From: an uncultured Mollicutes bacterium
GTDB lineage: Bacteria; Bacillota_I; Bacilli_A; RFN20; CAG-826
Assembly (NCBI GenBank): GCA_900549975.1
Contig: URQK01000009.1
Coordinates: 1-28,037, forward strand
Reading direction: 5' to 3'
DNA: 28,037 bases
In this document: positions 7,358 to 16,255 of the stretch, in pieces
Layout of the letters: each line of letters begins with the position of its first letter
How positions within the stretch are numbered: position 1 is the stretch's first letter
The notes under the pieces: generated by a model
What the model saw: the letters and a program-made list of their open reading frames with translations, nothing else
Database searches by the model: none
Told to the model about the DNA's origin: nothing
Made by a program: the position numbers and the translations under genes

Positions 7358-10300
7358 TTATGAAACTTTCGTAATAGTGCAAGATTTATTATTTAAATCA
7401 ATGCTAACATGATAAACACCATTCAATGCACTATCAACTAAAGTAGTTTCGCCAGTGTTAGGATCGGTTACAGATTCTTTAATATTTACATTAAAGACAT
7501 AGTAATCATTTTCTTTAACTCCATTAGTTTCAGCGCTTACTAAACCTGAACTTGTTTTAAAGTTTAATACTACACGTTTAACATTATTTGTTTCATCAAG
7601 TGTAACAATAACAATATTACCATTAGTATCACGGCAATTAATGTTTTGTTCTGAATAATAAGTATAACTTATATTATCACCATCAATAACAAATGTAACG
7701 TGGTAATTAATAGATAAGTAAGAAGTAGTGATAGTGTAAGTGTTATCATTTACTTTAGTAGCGTACCATCCAGTTTGAGTAGATAAGTTTGTACCACTTG
7801 TTGTAACAATACTATTTAATGTTCCTCTTATAACTACGGATTTTTCGCTAAAATTAATAGTAATTTGACTATTATCGCTAGCGGTAAATGTCTTTGTATA
7901 AGGAATAATAGTAGTTTTATAAGAGAAGGTATTATCGGTATTTAAAGTAAATGTATATTTTAAATTACCAATATTAGCGTATACTTCGGAATAAGTAGCG
8001 TTAAGAGTAATATTAGTATCATTAAATTTAGCACTATAATAATATCCTTGTCCTAATTCTTTTCTTCCGATAGTAGTATCAATTTCTAATACATCATTAT
8101 TAGAAGAAGTATATGTTAATTTTGTTCCTTCTTTAACGAATTTAGAATCGCCAATTGTAAATGTTGAATTGATATATTTACCAGTTGAGGAATATAATAT
8201 TCCATCATCTAAGTAATATAATGTAACATTTTCGCCTTCGATTTTATAAAAGTAAACAAAGTAGTCTGCGACTTCCATACGTCCATCAATATGCATTAAT
8301 AATAGTGAGTTACAATCAACATAATCGCCTTTTTCATCTTTTGAATCGATAAATGTATGACGGAAGTAGTAAGCCCAGTTTTCTCCATTATTATAGAAAT
8401 TAAGTGCAACATCTATATTATTTAAACGGATTTTAACACTTGTACCTTCAAATATGCTTACACCCATTTTTGGTGGAATATTACCTTTGAAAGTAATAAA
8501 GAATAATTTGTTTTGTAATATTTCTTCATCAGTGCTAGCATCGTATTTAACTTCAATTGAACACTGAGTAAAGGCACGATCACCAATACTTTTAATGTTT
8601 TCTCCAATAATAATGTTATTTAAAGCATAACAAGCGGAGAAAGCATTAGTGCCAATTATTTCAATATTAGGCAATGTTACATTATTTAATTTAAAGCAAT
8701 CTAAGAATGCTGATTCCCCAATCTCTTTAACCTTATTAGCGGTTATAGTAGTTAAAGATTTACATCCTAAGAAAGCATCTTTGTTAATAACTTCAACATT
8801 ATTTAAATCAATTAAATTTATACCATTAACATTTCTAAATACTTTTTCTCCAATTGTTTTTACTTCATCTGGAATAACAATATTAGTTATATCTGTATCT
8901 TCTTTTGGATTAAATCTTACTAGTATATTATCTTTAATTTCAAATAAAGGACGATTTTCCATTTCTTGTTCACTAGTAATATAACTAGCAAATTCTTTCC
9001 ATCCTTCGGCATTACGATAAGTATCTTCATAACCATTTGGCACAATAATTTGGAAATCGCCACTTGGCCAACGGAATGAAGTTTTATCAATCACGGCTGG
9101 AGTAGTGGAATTAACTTTTACTATTTTTAATGTACCATTGTTTTGGAATGCTCTTTCCCCAATTTTAGTAACACTACTAGGAATAGTGACTTGAGTAACA
9201 TTAACATTGGTATATAAGTAATTAAATGCATCATTAGCAATCGCTATAACTGTATCAGGAATTTCTACAATTGCAGATGTTCCATTATATCTAAGTAATG
9301 TATTTGTTTCATCAATAACAAAGCCAGAATCATCAAGTGTAAATGTTCCAGTCATTACATTGATATTAAAACTTGTAATAGAAATAAGTACACCTTGATC
9401 ATTATAGAACCTAGCAATTACTTTATTATCTTGGAATATGTAGTAGCCACTTAAAGTTTCATCTTCATTAACTTTATATTTGCAACCCATATATCCATCT
9501 AAATATAAACTTGGATAATCGTTATCGCTATCTTTTAATTTAAATTCACCAGCTGATTTAATGTCATATACAATATAAACATATGTGCTATCGCCATTAT
9601 CATCTTCTAAAGCATAAATACAAAATAAAGTTGTTTTTTTACTACCATTAGGAGTGAAGGCATATTCACCACTTAGCGAATTATAATTCGATGTAGCCTT
9701 ATAAGTTCCATTTTCCTTTTTACGATATGTTTTAGTTTCTTCATCATAGTCACTTTCCAAAGTGGCTTGGCCATATCCATCAAGTGTTAATCTTTCTTTT
9801 AAATATTCACCATTTTTATAACGGGTATATGTACCATTTTCTTTACCTCTAATCGTAAAAGTACCATTAATTGAATTATCGTTATAATTTTGTTTATAGA
9901 AGGTAAATGTAAAGAATTCATCAGTAGGCTTTTGTGTTTCTATATCTATTATGTTAAATATATATTCCTTATCTTGATTAGCTTCAGCAGGAGTTAAAAC
10001 ACTATAATTTCCATAATATTGTGCTTTAAATCCTTTTTCAGTCATTGTACCAAGTATCCCGGAACGATAACCATCTAGATATAAAATAGTAGAAGTATCT
10101 GTAGCGCTGCCATTTAAATAACTTTGGAAAGCATACATTCCTTTTTCGTCTTCGTTTCTAAGAGAAAATGTATTGTTTTCTTCATCTATTTTACCAGTAA
10201 TGTCGTTATTAAAACTAAATTGATCATCGCTTCCAAACAAAAAAGTAAATTCTTTTGTTTCTTTATCATAGAAGCCTTCTTTTTCCACACCATTAATAAT

Positions 10301-10897
10301 AACTACAGCGGATCCTTTGCCTATGACATTGTCATAAATACGAATATGATATGGGAAAGAACCATCTGGAGAAGTATATTCTTTATTCCAAATTGCATAA
10401 AGCGTGGTATTACTATTAATTACTATTCTTTGATCTGGATAAATGGTTGTACCTGTTCCATCTTTAGCAATATTCCAGCCAATAAAATAATAATCTTCAC
10501 GAGTATAAGAACAAGTACTAGTGGTAGCATAACCTCCAATATCGTATTCTTCACGGATGTATTTTTCTTTATATCCTTCGATGTTTGGATTATATGTTAA
10601 ATAATACTTATCGTTTGGTTGATAAAAAGCATAAAAATCATAATCTTTTGATGCCGTGTAATTAGATTGAGCTTTTGATTCAAAATTAAAATCTTCATAC
10701 CAACTAACAAATGTATAATTTTGAATATCAATTGGTGACATCAAATCAAATGATGTACCTTCTTTATATTTAACAGTTTTTACATTGTCATCAGTAAAGT
10801 GATAAGTTATTTTATAACTTTTGGTATTATTACAACTAAATAGACTTAACATAACTGTAGAAAACGCAATTGCTTTTAATAATTTATTTTGGGTCAT
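7358..10897 (-). CDS. Large surface lipoprotein with InlB repeats and BspA-like leucine-rich repeats
   Basis: An 1179-residue lipoprotein. The signal peptide ends in lipobox LFSC, followed by two InlB B-type repeats (about 28-170; FVSWYEDFNF...FYAFY and FIGWNIAKDGTGT...LYAIW). A long beta-rich region carries three spaced LDGY motifs (near residues 273, 374 and 468), a spacing seen in other gut surface proteins. BspA/LRR_5 repeats occupy about 540-780, with units such as VTIPSSVTKIGERAF, IVIPDEVKTIGEKVF and IGENIKSIGDRAF. The last 400 residues are beta-rich without a family I recognise. AAAGGAG precedes the start. It heads the three-gene operon driven from 10959-10987. An adhesin or polymer-binding role is expected from the family; no catalytic motif is visible. 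Confidence 0.9.
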   Translation of the reverse strand: MTQNKLLKAIAFSTVMLSLFSCNNTKSYKITYHFTDDNVKTVKYKEGTSFDLMSPIDIQNYTFVSWYEDFNFESKAQSNYTASKDYDFYAFYQPNDKYYLTYNPNIEGYKEKYIREEYDIGGYATTSTCSYTREDYYFIGWNIAKDGTGTTIYPDQRIVINSNTTLYAIWNKEYTSPDGSFPYHIRIYDNVIGKGSAVVIINGVEKEGFYDKETKEFTFLFGSDDQFSFNNDITGKIDEENNTFSLRNEDEKGMYAFQSYLNGSATDTSTILYLDGYRSGILGTMTEKGFKAQYYGNYSVLTPAEANQDKEYIFNIIDIETQKPTDEFFTFTFYKQNYNDNSINGTFTIRGKENGTYTRYKNGEYLKERLTLDGYGQATLESDYDEETKTYRKKENGTYKATSNYNSLSGEYAFTPNGSKKTTLFCIYALEDDNGDSTYVYIVYDIKSAGEFKLKDSDNDYPSLYLDGYMGCKYKVNEDETLSGYYIFQDNKVIARFYNDQGVLISITSFNINVMTGTFTLDDSGFVIDETNTLLRYNGTSAIVEIPDTVIAIANDAFNYLYTNVNVTQVTIPSSVTKIGERAFQNNGTLKIVKVNSTTPAVIDKTSFRWPSGDFQIIVPNGYEDTYRNAEGWKEFASYITSEQEMENRPLFEIKDNILVRFNPKEDTDITNIVIPDEVKTIGEKVFRNVNGINLIDLNNVEVINKDAFLGCKSLTTITANKVKEIGESAFLDCFKLNNVTLPNIEIIGTNAFSACYALNNIIIGENIKSIGDRAFTQCSIEVKYDASTDEEILQNKLFFITFKGNIPPKMGVSIFEGTSVKIRLNNIDVALNFYNNGENWAYYFRHTFIDSKDEKGDYVDCNSLLLMHIDGRMEVADYFVYFYKIEGENVTLYYLDDGILYSSTGKYINSTFTIGDSKFVKEGTKLTYTSSNNDVLEIDTTIGRKELGQGYYYSAKFNDTNITLNATYSEVYANIGNLKYTFTLNTDNTFSYKTTIIPYTKTFTASDNSQITINFSEKSVVIRGTLNSIVTTSGTNLSTQTGWYATKVNDNTYTITTSYLSINYHVTFVIDGDNISYTYYSEQNINCRDTNGNIVIVTLDETNNVKRVVLNFKTSSGLVSAETNGVKENDYYVFNVNIKESVTDPNTGETTLVDSALNGVYHVSIDLNNKSCTITKVS

Positions 10898-10958
10898 AAA
10901 ATACTAGCTCCTTTCTTAAGCATATAATAAAAATTATTATTGTAGTGATGTTTTTTGA

Positions 10959-10987
10959 ATTATATCAATAAGTTAACTTTATTGCAA
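10959..10987 (-). promoter_or_regulatory. Promoter of the three-gene surface-protein operon
   Basis: On the minus strand TTGCAA (10982-10987) is followed after exactly 17 bases by a perfect TATAAT (10959-10964). The spacer contains the 10-bp palindrome AAGTTAACTT (10970-10979). Start of transcription is expected near 10952, leaving a leader of about 55 bases to the ATG at 10897. Confidence 0.65.
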
Positions 10988-10999
10988 CTTTATTGCAAC
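10978..10999. repeat. Tandem 11-bp repeat overlapping the -35 box
   Basis: TTTATTGCAAC occurs twice head to tail (10978-10988 and 10989-10999). The first copy contains the TTGCAA -35 hexamer. The 11-bp step is about one helical turn, so two protein subunits could bind the same face; a LytTR-type regulator is one candidate. Confidence 0.65.
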
Positions 11000-11020
11000 T
11001 AATAAGTTGTTTTGTTCAAA

Positions 11021-11034
11021 TAAAAGCGCTTAAA
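11021..11034. promoter_or_regulatory. GCGC-centred operator-like site (cre-like)
   Basis: TAAAAGCGCTTAAA is a near-perfect palindrome about 35 bp upstream of the -35 box. It matches the CcpA cre consensus at 12 of 14 positions and has the central CG of LacI-family operators. Similar sites occur at 18477-18490, 18564-18577 and 24778-24791. Confidence 0.4.
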
Positions 11035-11093
11035 TAAATAATATTTATTTACAATTTTATCCATATATTACCAAAAATATTACTTTTATTTGT

Positions 11094-11129
11094 AAATAAA
11101 AATGCCATGTGCCAAGAGCACATAGCATT
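11094..11129 (-). terminator. Intrinsic terminator of the GH3/surface operon
   Basis: AATGCCATGTGC and GCACATAGCATT (11101-11129) form a 12-position stem with one mismatch and a 5-base loop. On the minus strand it is followed by TTTTTATTT. It lies 25 bases beyond the stop of the last gene of the operon. Confidence 0.8.
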
Positions 11130-11154
11130 ATATTAATTAGATTAAAATAATTAG

Positions 11155-13221
11155 TTACATTTCCGCTACAAAATCTATTTTGCAAAGTCCGCCATAGGAA
11201 AGTAACACATTACCATCTGCAGATGTTATTTTATTATCTGCATTAGTGGCATTTTTAGGATAATATACTTTAGCAGAATTATTCGTATTAAAGTGTCCAA
11301 TAGTAAATGCTCCCCCAGAAACAGTAACTCTACTTGTATCTTTTAAATAAATAGCGGATTCTGCTTCAGCAAAGCAAATACCAGTCTTTCCAGCAACAGC
11401 ATTAATAACAACGGTACCAAATAAATGTAAATTTCCTTTATTCTTAACAATAATAGCATCGTCCTTAGTTGCTGTTACTTTTAAAGTACTTCCATTTTCA
11501 ACAAGTAATGATTTTGAAATAGTAAGAGAACCAGTTATTGAGATTGATCCTTTACCACTAATTGTAAGAGAATTTGTTGAGAAATTACCAGTTAGTTCAA
11601 TGGCTTTATTCTCATCAACTACAAATTTATATCCAGTATCTTCTGAGTAATTGATTGTTAGACCATCAATTTTTATTTCATTTGTTTTATCGAATGATAA
11701 ATCGACATCAATGCTTGTTTCTTTATGAAAGAAAGTTAAAGTAGTACCATTGATTTTGACTTTATAATCGTTAAAATTAAGAACAGGAAGTGTAATATTA
11801 TTACCCTCAGGACCTTGAGCAACACCTGGATTTGTAGTATCAGGTTTTGTAACTAAAATGTATTTATCACTTACTTTTCTTATGTCAATGTTGCATAAGT
11901 ATTTATTTTTGCAAAGGCTAAGATCTAAAATACAATTTTCACCAACATAATAATTACCATCTTTTGCAACACTATCTTCAGGAACACGTAAATAACCTAG
12001 TTTTAAGCCATCTTTATTTGCAACAAATGTTCCAACAAAGAATTGACAATTTTCACCAACTACTCTACTATCAGCATTTAATGATAATGATGCGCCTCCG
12101 CCTAAGTCAATAGCGGTATTCTCTCCCGAACCAGTGAATTTAGCTTTACCATATAACTTAATAAAACCATTTTCCCCAATGGTAATACCATTATACCAAC
12201 CGGTCTTAAGAAAATTAATATTCAATTCACTATCTTTCTCGGCAATCATATTATTAGATGTGATTTTTCCAGTAATGTTAAGTTTTACATGAGATTTTAA
12301 TATTAATTTATCAGCATTTATTGTGCCTTTTATAGAAAACTCACCTGTTTTAAATTCAATAGTGGTATTTTCACCATTAATAGAACCGATAGAAACTGCT
12401 TGCTCACCTTCAGCAGTTAAAGTAAATGCGTTATCAATAAAAGCAATTTTTAATCCTTCTATATCATTAGCGAAGTGACAATTTATATTGTTATAATCTT
12501 TTCTTGTTCCAGTATAACTATCAATCATCAAATTATTTGTTATTGCCTTTTTAATAACAATCCCAGATGCTTTATGTGTAAATTTGGCTATAGAAATGCT
12601 AGTTTTTTCTTCGTAATCATAATCCGTCATATTTAAAGGCTCGAGGTCTTTCTTCGCGCCTTTAATATTTTCAGCATAGCCAGCTTCAGTAAATGTTGGC
12701 ATTTTTACGATTTTAAATACAGTTTCATCTGGCTCAATAAGTTTGATTGTTAATTCTGTTTCTTTTGTAATAGAATCTGGAGTTTCTGTTTCTCCATCTT
12801 TCTTTTCAGGCGTATAAGTATAAGTGAATTTTATTGTTCCGCCTTTTTTAGCAAAATCTTCAGGTACAATCATTTCATAATCATCTACAGAAACTCTTTT
12901 AGAGAATGCTTTACCTTTTTCTGTAAAATTAGCTCTTACTATAAAATCACTTTTTTCTGGATCGGCAGTCTCATTATCATAATACTTTATTGTTTTATCA
13001 AGTTCGGCAGAAATGCCAAGAAATTCTAATGGCAAAGCATTTAGACGTTCTTTTTCAGCTTTTTCTGCCATAACATCATCATAATAATTTTTCCATTTTA
13101 CATATGAAGGAACCATAACTGAGACAGAAGTGGTAACTGCAATTAAAGCAAGAGATATGCCACTAATTAAACGAATAAAGAACCCTTTTGAACGTTTTTT
13201 ATTTTTAACATTGTTTGCCAT
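11155..13221 (-). CDS. Membrane-anchored surface protein with beta-solenoid-like repeats, paralogue of the 16256-18235 product
   Basis: A 688-residue protein with a basic N-terminus, one uncleaved membrane helix (about 15-38), a coiled-coil-prone stretch (KNYYDDVMAEKAEKERLN) and a long extracellular part. A PTFTEAGYAENIKG segment near residue 170 is the kind of linker common in Gram-positive surface proteins. Two stretches of short beta-strand repeats follow (KADKLILKSHVKLNI-like pattern; SLTISGKGSISITGSLTIS), which suggest a right-handed beta-helix. The last 115 residues are nearly identical to the C-terminus of the protein at 16256-18235, and the middle region is more distantly related. Its ATG shares one base with the upstream stop (TAATG), with AAGGAGG inside the end of the GH3 gene, so translation is coupled. 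Role unknown; it may present or work with the GH3 enzyme. Confidence 0.85.
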   Translation of the reverse strand: MANNVKNKKRSKGFFIRLISGISLALIAVTTSVSVMVPSYVKWKNYYDDVMAEKAEKERLNALPLEFLGISAELDKTIKYYDNETADPEKSDFIVRANFTEKGKAFSKRVSVDDYEMIVPEDFAKKGGTIKFTYTYTPEKKDGETETPDSITKETELTIKLIEPDETVFKIVKMPTFTEAGYAENIKGAKKDLEPLNMTDYDYEEKTSISIAKFTHKASGIVIKKAITNNLMIDSYTGTRKDYNNINCHFANDIEGLKIAFIDNAFTLTAEGEQAVSIGSINGENTTIEFKTGEFSIKGTINADKLILKSHVKLNITGKITSNNMIAEKDSELNINFLKTGWYNGITIGENGFIKLYGKAKFTGSGENTAIDLGGGASLSLNADSRVVGENCQFFVGTFVANKDGLKLGYLRVPEDSVAKDGNYYVGENCILDLSLCKNKYLCNIDIRKVSDKYILVTKPDTTNPGVAQGPEGNNITLPVLNFNDYKVKINGTTLTFFHKETSIDVDLSFDKTNEIKIDGLTINYSEDTGYKFVVDENKAIELTGNFSTNSLTISGKGSISITGSLTISKSLLVENGSTLKVTATKDDAIIVKNKGNLHLFGTVVINAVAGKTGICFAEAESAIYLKDTSRVTVSGGAFTIGHFNTNNSAKVYYPKNATNADNKITSADGNVLLSYGGLCKIDFVAEM
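11225..11376. repeat. 152-bp block identical to 16329-16480 (copy A)
   Basis: By direct comparison these 152 bases match 16329-16480 with no difference, in the same orientation and frame, 5104 bp apart. Similarity continues with mismatches on both sides over the last 350 bp or so of each gene. Identity at silent sites points to recent gene conversion or duplication, and the block is a substrate for recombination that would delete the GH3 gene. Confidence 0.9.
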
Positions 13222-16200
13222 TAGTTATTTTCCTCCTTGTTCTTTTCAATAAATCCTGTTGATGCGCTTATTAGCCAATATAAGATTACACAGCCGACGA
13301 CAGCATCAACAGAGATTAAGAATGGTTTCCACCAAACCCATGAGTTAATAGAAGTAGAAGAAATATATTTTCCATCGGTTTCTCCACTTTCCTGATATGT
13401 TCTTACATTGTAATCTGCACGTAGCCACATATATAGAATTTCATGGACTGATTCTCTCATTCTATTTTGCATTCTACCTGTTGTTTCAGTTTCTGAATAT
13501 TTCATACCAGTTACACCAAGTGCAACATTCATACCAAAGTTTCCACCACAACGAACCAATCCTTCAAATTGATAGTCTGCTCCTGCACTAGCATCTGTTG
13601 TAATAGCGCCTTTAAATTGCCATTCTTTTCTAAGAACACCAGATATTAATGCTTCAGAATAGTTAGATTGTTCAGCACCAACTGATTGATAGCTTGTCAT
13701 TGCACCAAGAGCTCCGCCATCTACGAATGCTTTTCTAAATGCTTTAAGATGTGTTTCTCTTAGAGTTTGTTCACTCATATATGTTTGATCACAGTATGCG
13801 TTATAAACTGCAAAATGTTTAAGGAATGTATATCTTCCACGAGTATTAATTCCTTTTACAGCTTTAGCCATAACAGTTCCAGCAAGGAAAGCATCTTCAG
13901 AAGGAGATTCATTATTTCTTCCAAAGAATGCATCAATATGTAAATCGCAAGCAAACCCCCAAAGTCCAGGAACATTTACTGATATCATATCTTCACCAAA
14001 TGATTGGCCATATTCATAAGCAAGTTTTTGATTCCAAGCTTGAGCTAAAACAACCATTGATGGATATCCTGTTCCACGAGGAGCGCCATTATAACCTTTT
14101 ATTTGGGTAGGACCATCATAATCTTGTAAAGCAGGTTTACCTACTGAATCAATACTTTTTGATCCATAGTAACGATTCATTACATTAAGTGCTTCTTGGA
14201 AAGTGACTTGATTTAAAACTTCTTCCCATTCAGGTGCATTAAAATCGGCACCAAGTTTTTTGCCTAATTCAGTGATAATACCATTCTTGGCAAGCATTTT
14301 ATCGCCTTTTGCACCCCATGTAGGTTTAGTTTGATTAACTTCATTACCGAATTTATCAATTGTTTGATTATCCCATTCGGTCCATCTTGCATAAGATTTT
14401 TTATCATATCCTTTAAGTATAGGGTTTCTTTCACGATTATAGTTTTTACGAAGTGATAATAGTTCACTAGGAGTAGAAAATTTACTACGTGTAAGCCATG
14501 GAATTTTTGGATCAAATGTATCAGTAGTATCATCAATTGGAACCATATCTATTGTATCTTTGCCAGTGAAAAGATTTTTTACTGTTTGTTTTGTAACAGG
14601 ATCTTTATCAATATTTTTTGTTTCAGCAAGATTGAAATTAAATTCGCCTTTTTCAACTGTGCCTTTATAGTTAACTTGATTTACAATGTGACAGTTTTTA
14701 GAAAGCTTAAATACATATTCGCCTTTATCAAGCTCATAACCTTTATGTCCATTGTTATTTTTGTCATAGCAATCATAAGAAGCAATATCATACATATCAA
14801 CAGTTATTTTAATAGTTTCACTTGCTCCTGGTTCGATTTCATTAGTTTTACCATAAGCTACAAGTTCAACAGAACTCTTTTCAATTTCGCCGTTAATATA
14901 AGGAGCAGTTCCGAATATTTCAACAACATCTTTACCTTTTATTTCACCGATGTTTTTAACAGTAACAGTAAATTCAATTTTAGAATCTTCTTTAATTGCG
15001 GCACTTTTATTAACACTTACATCATCAACTTTGATATCATCTATAGTCCATTCAAAGTCAGTATAAGAAAGTCCATGTCCAAATGGATATTGAACAACAC
15101 CTTCATAGCCTTTTTCATATCCATTTGCGGCAGTCCACATTCCCATTGCATCAGCAGTTTCATACCATTTATATCCGATATAAATACCTGCAACTTTATC
15201 TAAATAACTACCATCAGTTGAAGACCATATAGGTGTATTCCAAATTATTGATGGATTAGTGTATAAATCATAAGCAAAAGTATCCACTAATCTTCCAGAT
15301 GGAGTAGCATCTCCATATAATAATTTTGGTAATGAACTTGCACCACGTGTTCCAGTATAACCAACATACATACAAGCATCAATTCCTGGAATAGTCTCAA
15401 GTAATCCTAATTCCATTTGATTACAATTGTTAATCAAAACAATTACATTTTCAAAATTTGCACCAAGATAAGTTAATAATGATTCTTCTTCAGTAGAAAG
15501 TTCAAGATAATGACGGCTAGTATCAGTTGTTTTGCCTTTTGGACCTTCTTTAGGTTGATTAGTAGGGTTACTACCACCTTCACCACATAAGCGAGAAATA
15601 ACCATTATTGCAGTATCAGAATAACTTTTAGCATTGTTAAGAAGAGTATCAGAATAATAATTTTTGTCATTAATATCTGGTTCTACAAGATAATTGGAAT
15701 CAGTAATTTTGCCAACCTTTAATCCTCGACCTAAGTAGAATGGTTTAAAGTAATTATGATACATATCATATAAGTCTCTATTATATTCGACACCATAATC
15801 ATCAAGAGCATCATATAGATCTATATTTTTGCTAAAATCATCATCTTCGGGTAAAACGCCACCTGAACCGACTTGGTCGCCACCAGTGCCATAAATCCAG
15901 TCAATGGAATGCCAACCAAATACATTTACTTTTGGTGTGTCTTCTTTGTTTAATGGAAGAGTTTTATTGTCATTTTTTAAAAGAACACTACCTTCTTCTA
16001 CAATAGAAGCAGACATTTTTTGTCCTTTAACTGATGTTTGTTCTAATTCGGTTTTATCAACAATTGGTTGAACCAGTAAACTATTTATCTCTGGCTCATA
16101 AAAGAATGCAATTTTTGTTCCAACGGCAAGTATTGTAACCATAGCAATGCTTGCAACATATTTAATTGTTAATGATGTAAAACCTTTTTTCTTTATAACA

Positions 16201-16226
16201 CTATTAAGTTTATCTTTGAAATTCAT
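13221..16226 (-). CDS. Glycoside hydrolase family 3 enzyme, domain-swapped and anchored by two membrane helices
   Basis: A 1001-residue GH3 protein in which the usual domain order is inverted. The C-terminal-type alpha/beta sandwich comes first (about 75-385: EEGSVLLKNDNKTLPL, RLCGEGGSN with candidate acid/base E216, GDATPSGRLVDTFA). A fibronectin III-like domain follows (about 390-535), then the TIM-barrel domain (about 650-930) with LQDYDGP, FLKHFAVYN (K803-H804) and the nucleophile in GAITTDAS (D878). This inverted order is known from Butyrivibrio and Ruminococcus beta-glucosidases. Unusually, hydrophobic helices lie at both ends (about 20-42 and 965-990), so the enzyme should sit outside the cell tied to the membrane. 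Likely activity is beta-glucosidase, beta-xylosidase or a related exo-glycosidase; substrate is unknown. It lies in the middle of the surface operon, 29 bases after the preceding gene. Confidence 0.92.
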   Translation of the reverse strand: MNFKDKLNSVIKKKGFTSLTIKYVASIAMVTILAVGTKIAFFYEPEINSLLVQPIVDKTELEQTSVKGQKMSASIVEEGSVLLKNDNKTLPLNKEDTPKVNVFGWHSIDWIYGTGGDQVGSGGVLPEDDDFSKNIDLYDALDDYGVEYNRDLYDMYHNYFKPFYLGRGLKVGKITDSNYLVEPDINDKNYYSDTLLNNAKSYSDTAIMVISRLCGEGGSNPTNQPKEGPKGKTTDTSRHYLELSTEEESLLTYLGANFENVIVLINNCNQMELGLLETIPGIDACMYVGYTGTRGASSLPKLLYGDATPSGRLVDTFAYDLYTNPSIIWNTPIWSSTDGSYLDKVAGIYIGYKWYETADAMGMWTAANGYEKGYEGVVQYPFGHGLSYTDFEWTIDDIKVDDVSVNKSAAIKEDSKIEFTVTVKNIGEIKGKDVVEIFGTAPYINGEIEKSSVELVAYGKTNEIEPGASETIKITVDMYDIASYDCYDKNNNGHKGYELDKGEYVFKLSKNCHIVNQVNYKGTVEKGEFNFNLAETKNIDKDPVTKQTVKNLFTGKDTIDMVPIDDTTDTFDPKIPWLTRSKFSTPSELLSLRKNYNRERNPILKGYDKKSYARWTEWDNQTIDKFGNEVNQTKPTWGAKGDKMLAKNGIITELGKKLGADFNAPEWEEVLNQVTFQEALNVMNRYYGSKSIDSVGKPALQDYDGPTQIKGYNGAPRGTGYPSMVVLAQAWNQKLAYEYGQSFGEDMISVNVPGLWGFACDLHIDAFFGRNNESPSEDAFLAGTVMAKAVKGINTRGRYTFLKHFAVYNAYCDQTYMSEQTLRETHLKAFRKAFVDGGALGAMTSYQSVGAEQSNYSEALISGVLRKEWQFKGAITTDASAGADYQFEGLVRCGGNFGMNVALGVTGMKYSETETTGRMQNRMRESVHEILYMWLRADYNVRTYQESGETDGKYISSTSINSWVWWKPFLISVDAVVGCVILYWLISASTGFIEKNKEENN

Positions 16227-16255
16227 GAAATTTCTCCTTTCAAATTTTGTTTTTA

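Noticed and set aside
7044..7412. 122-residue plus-strand Val/Leu/Gly-rich frame
   Set aside because: It is the mirror of the Ser/Thr-rich stalk repeats of the lipoprotein gene.
14586..15203. 205-residue plus-strand frame inside the GH3 gene
   Set aside because: It is antisense to a strongly supported enzyme, has low-complexity Phe/Ile/Asn composition and no ribosome site.
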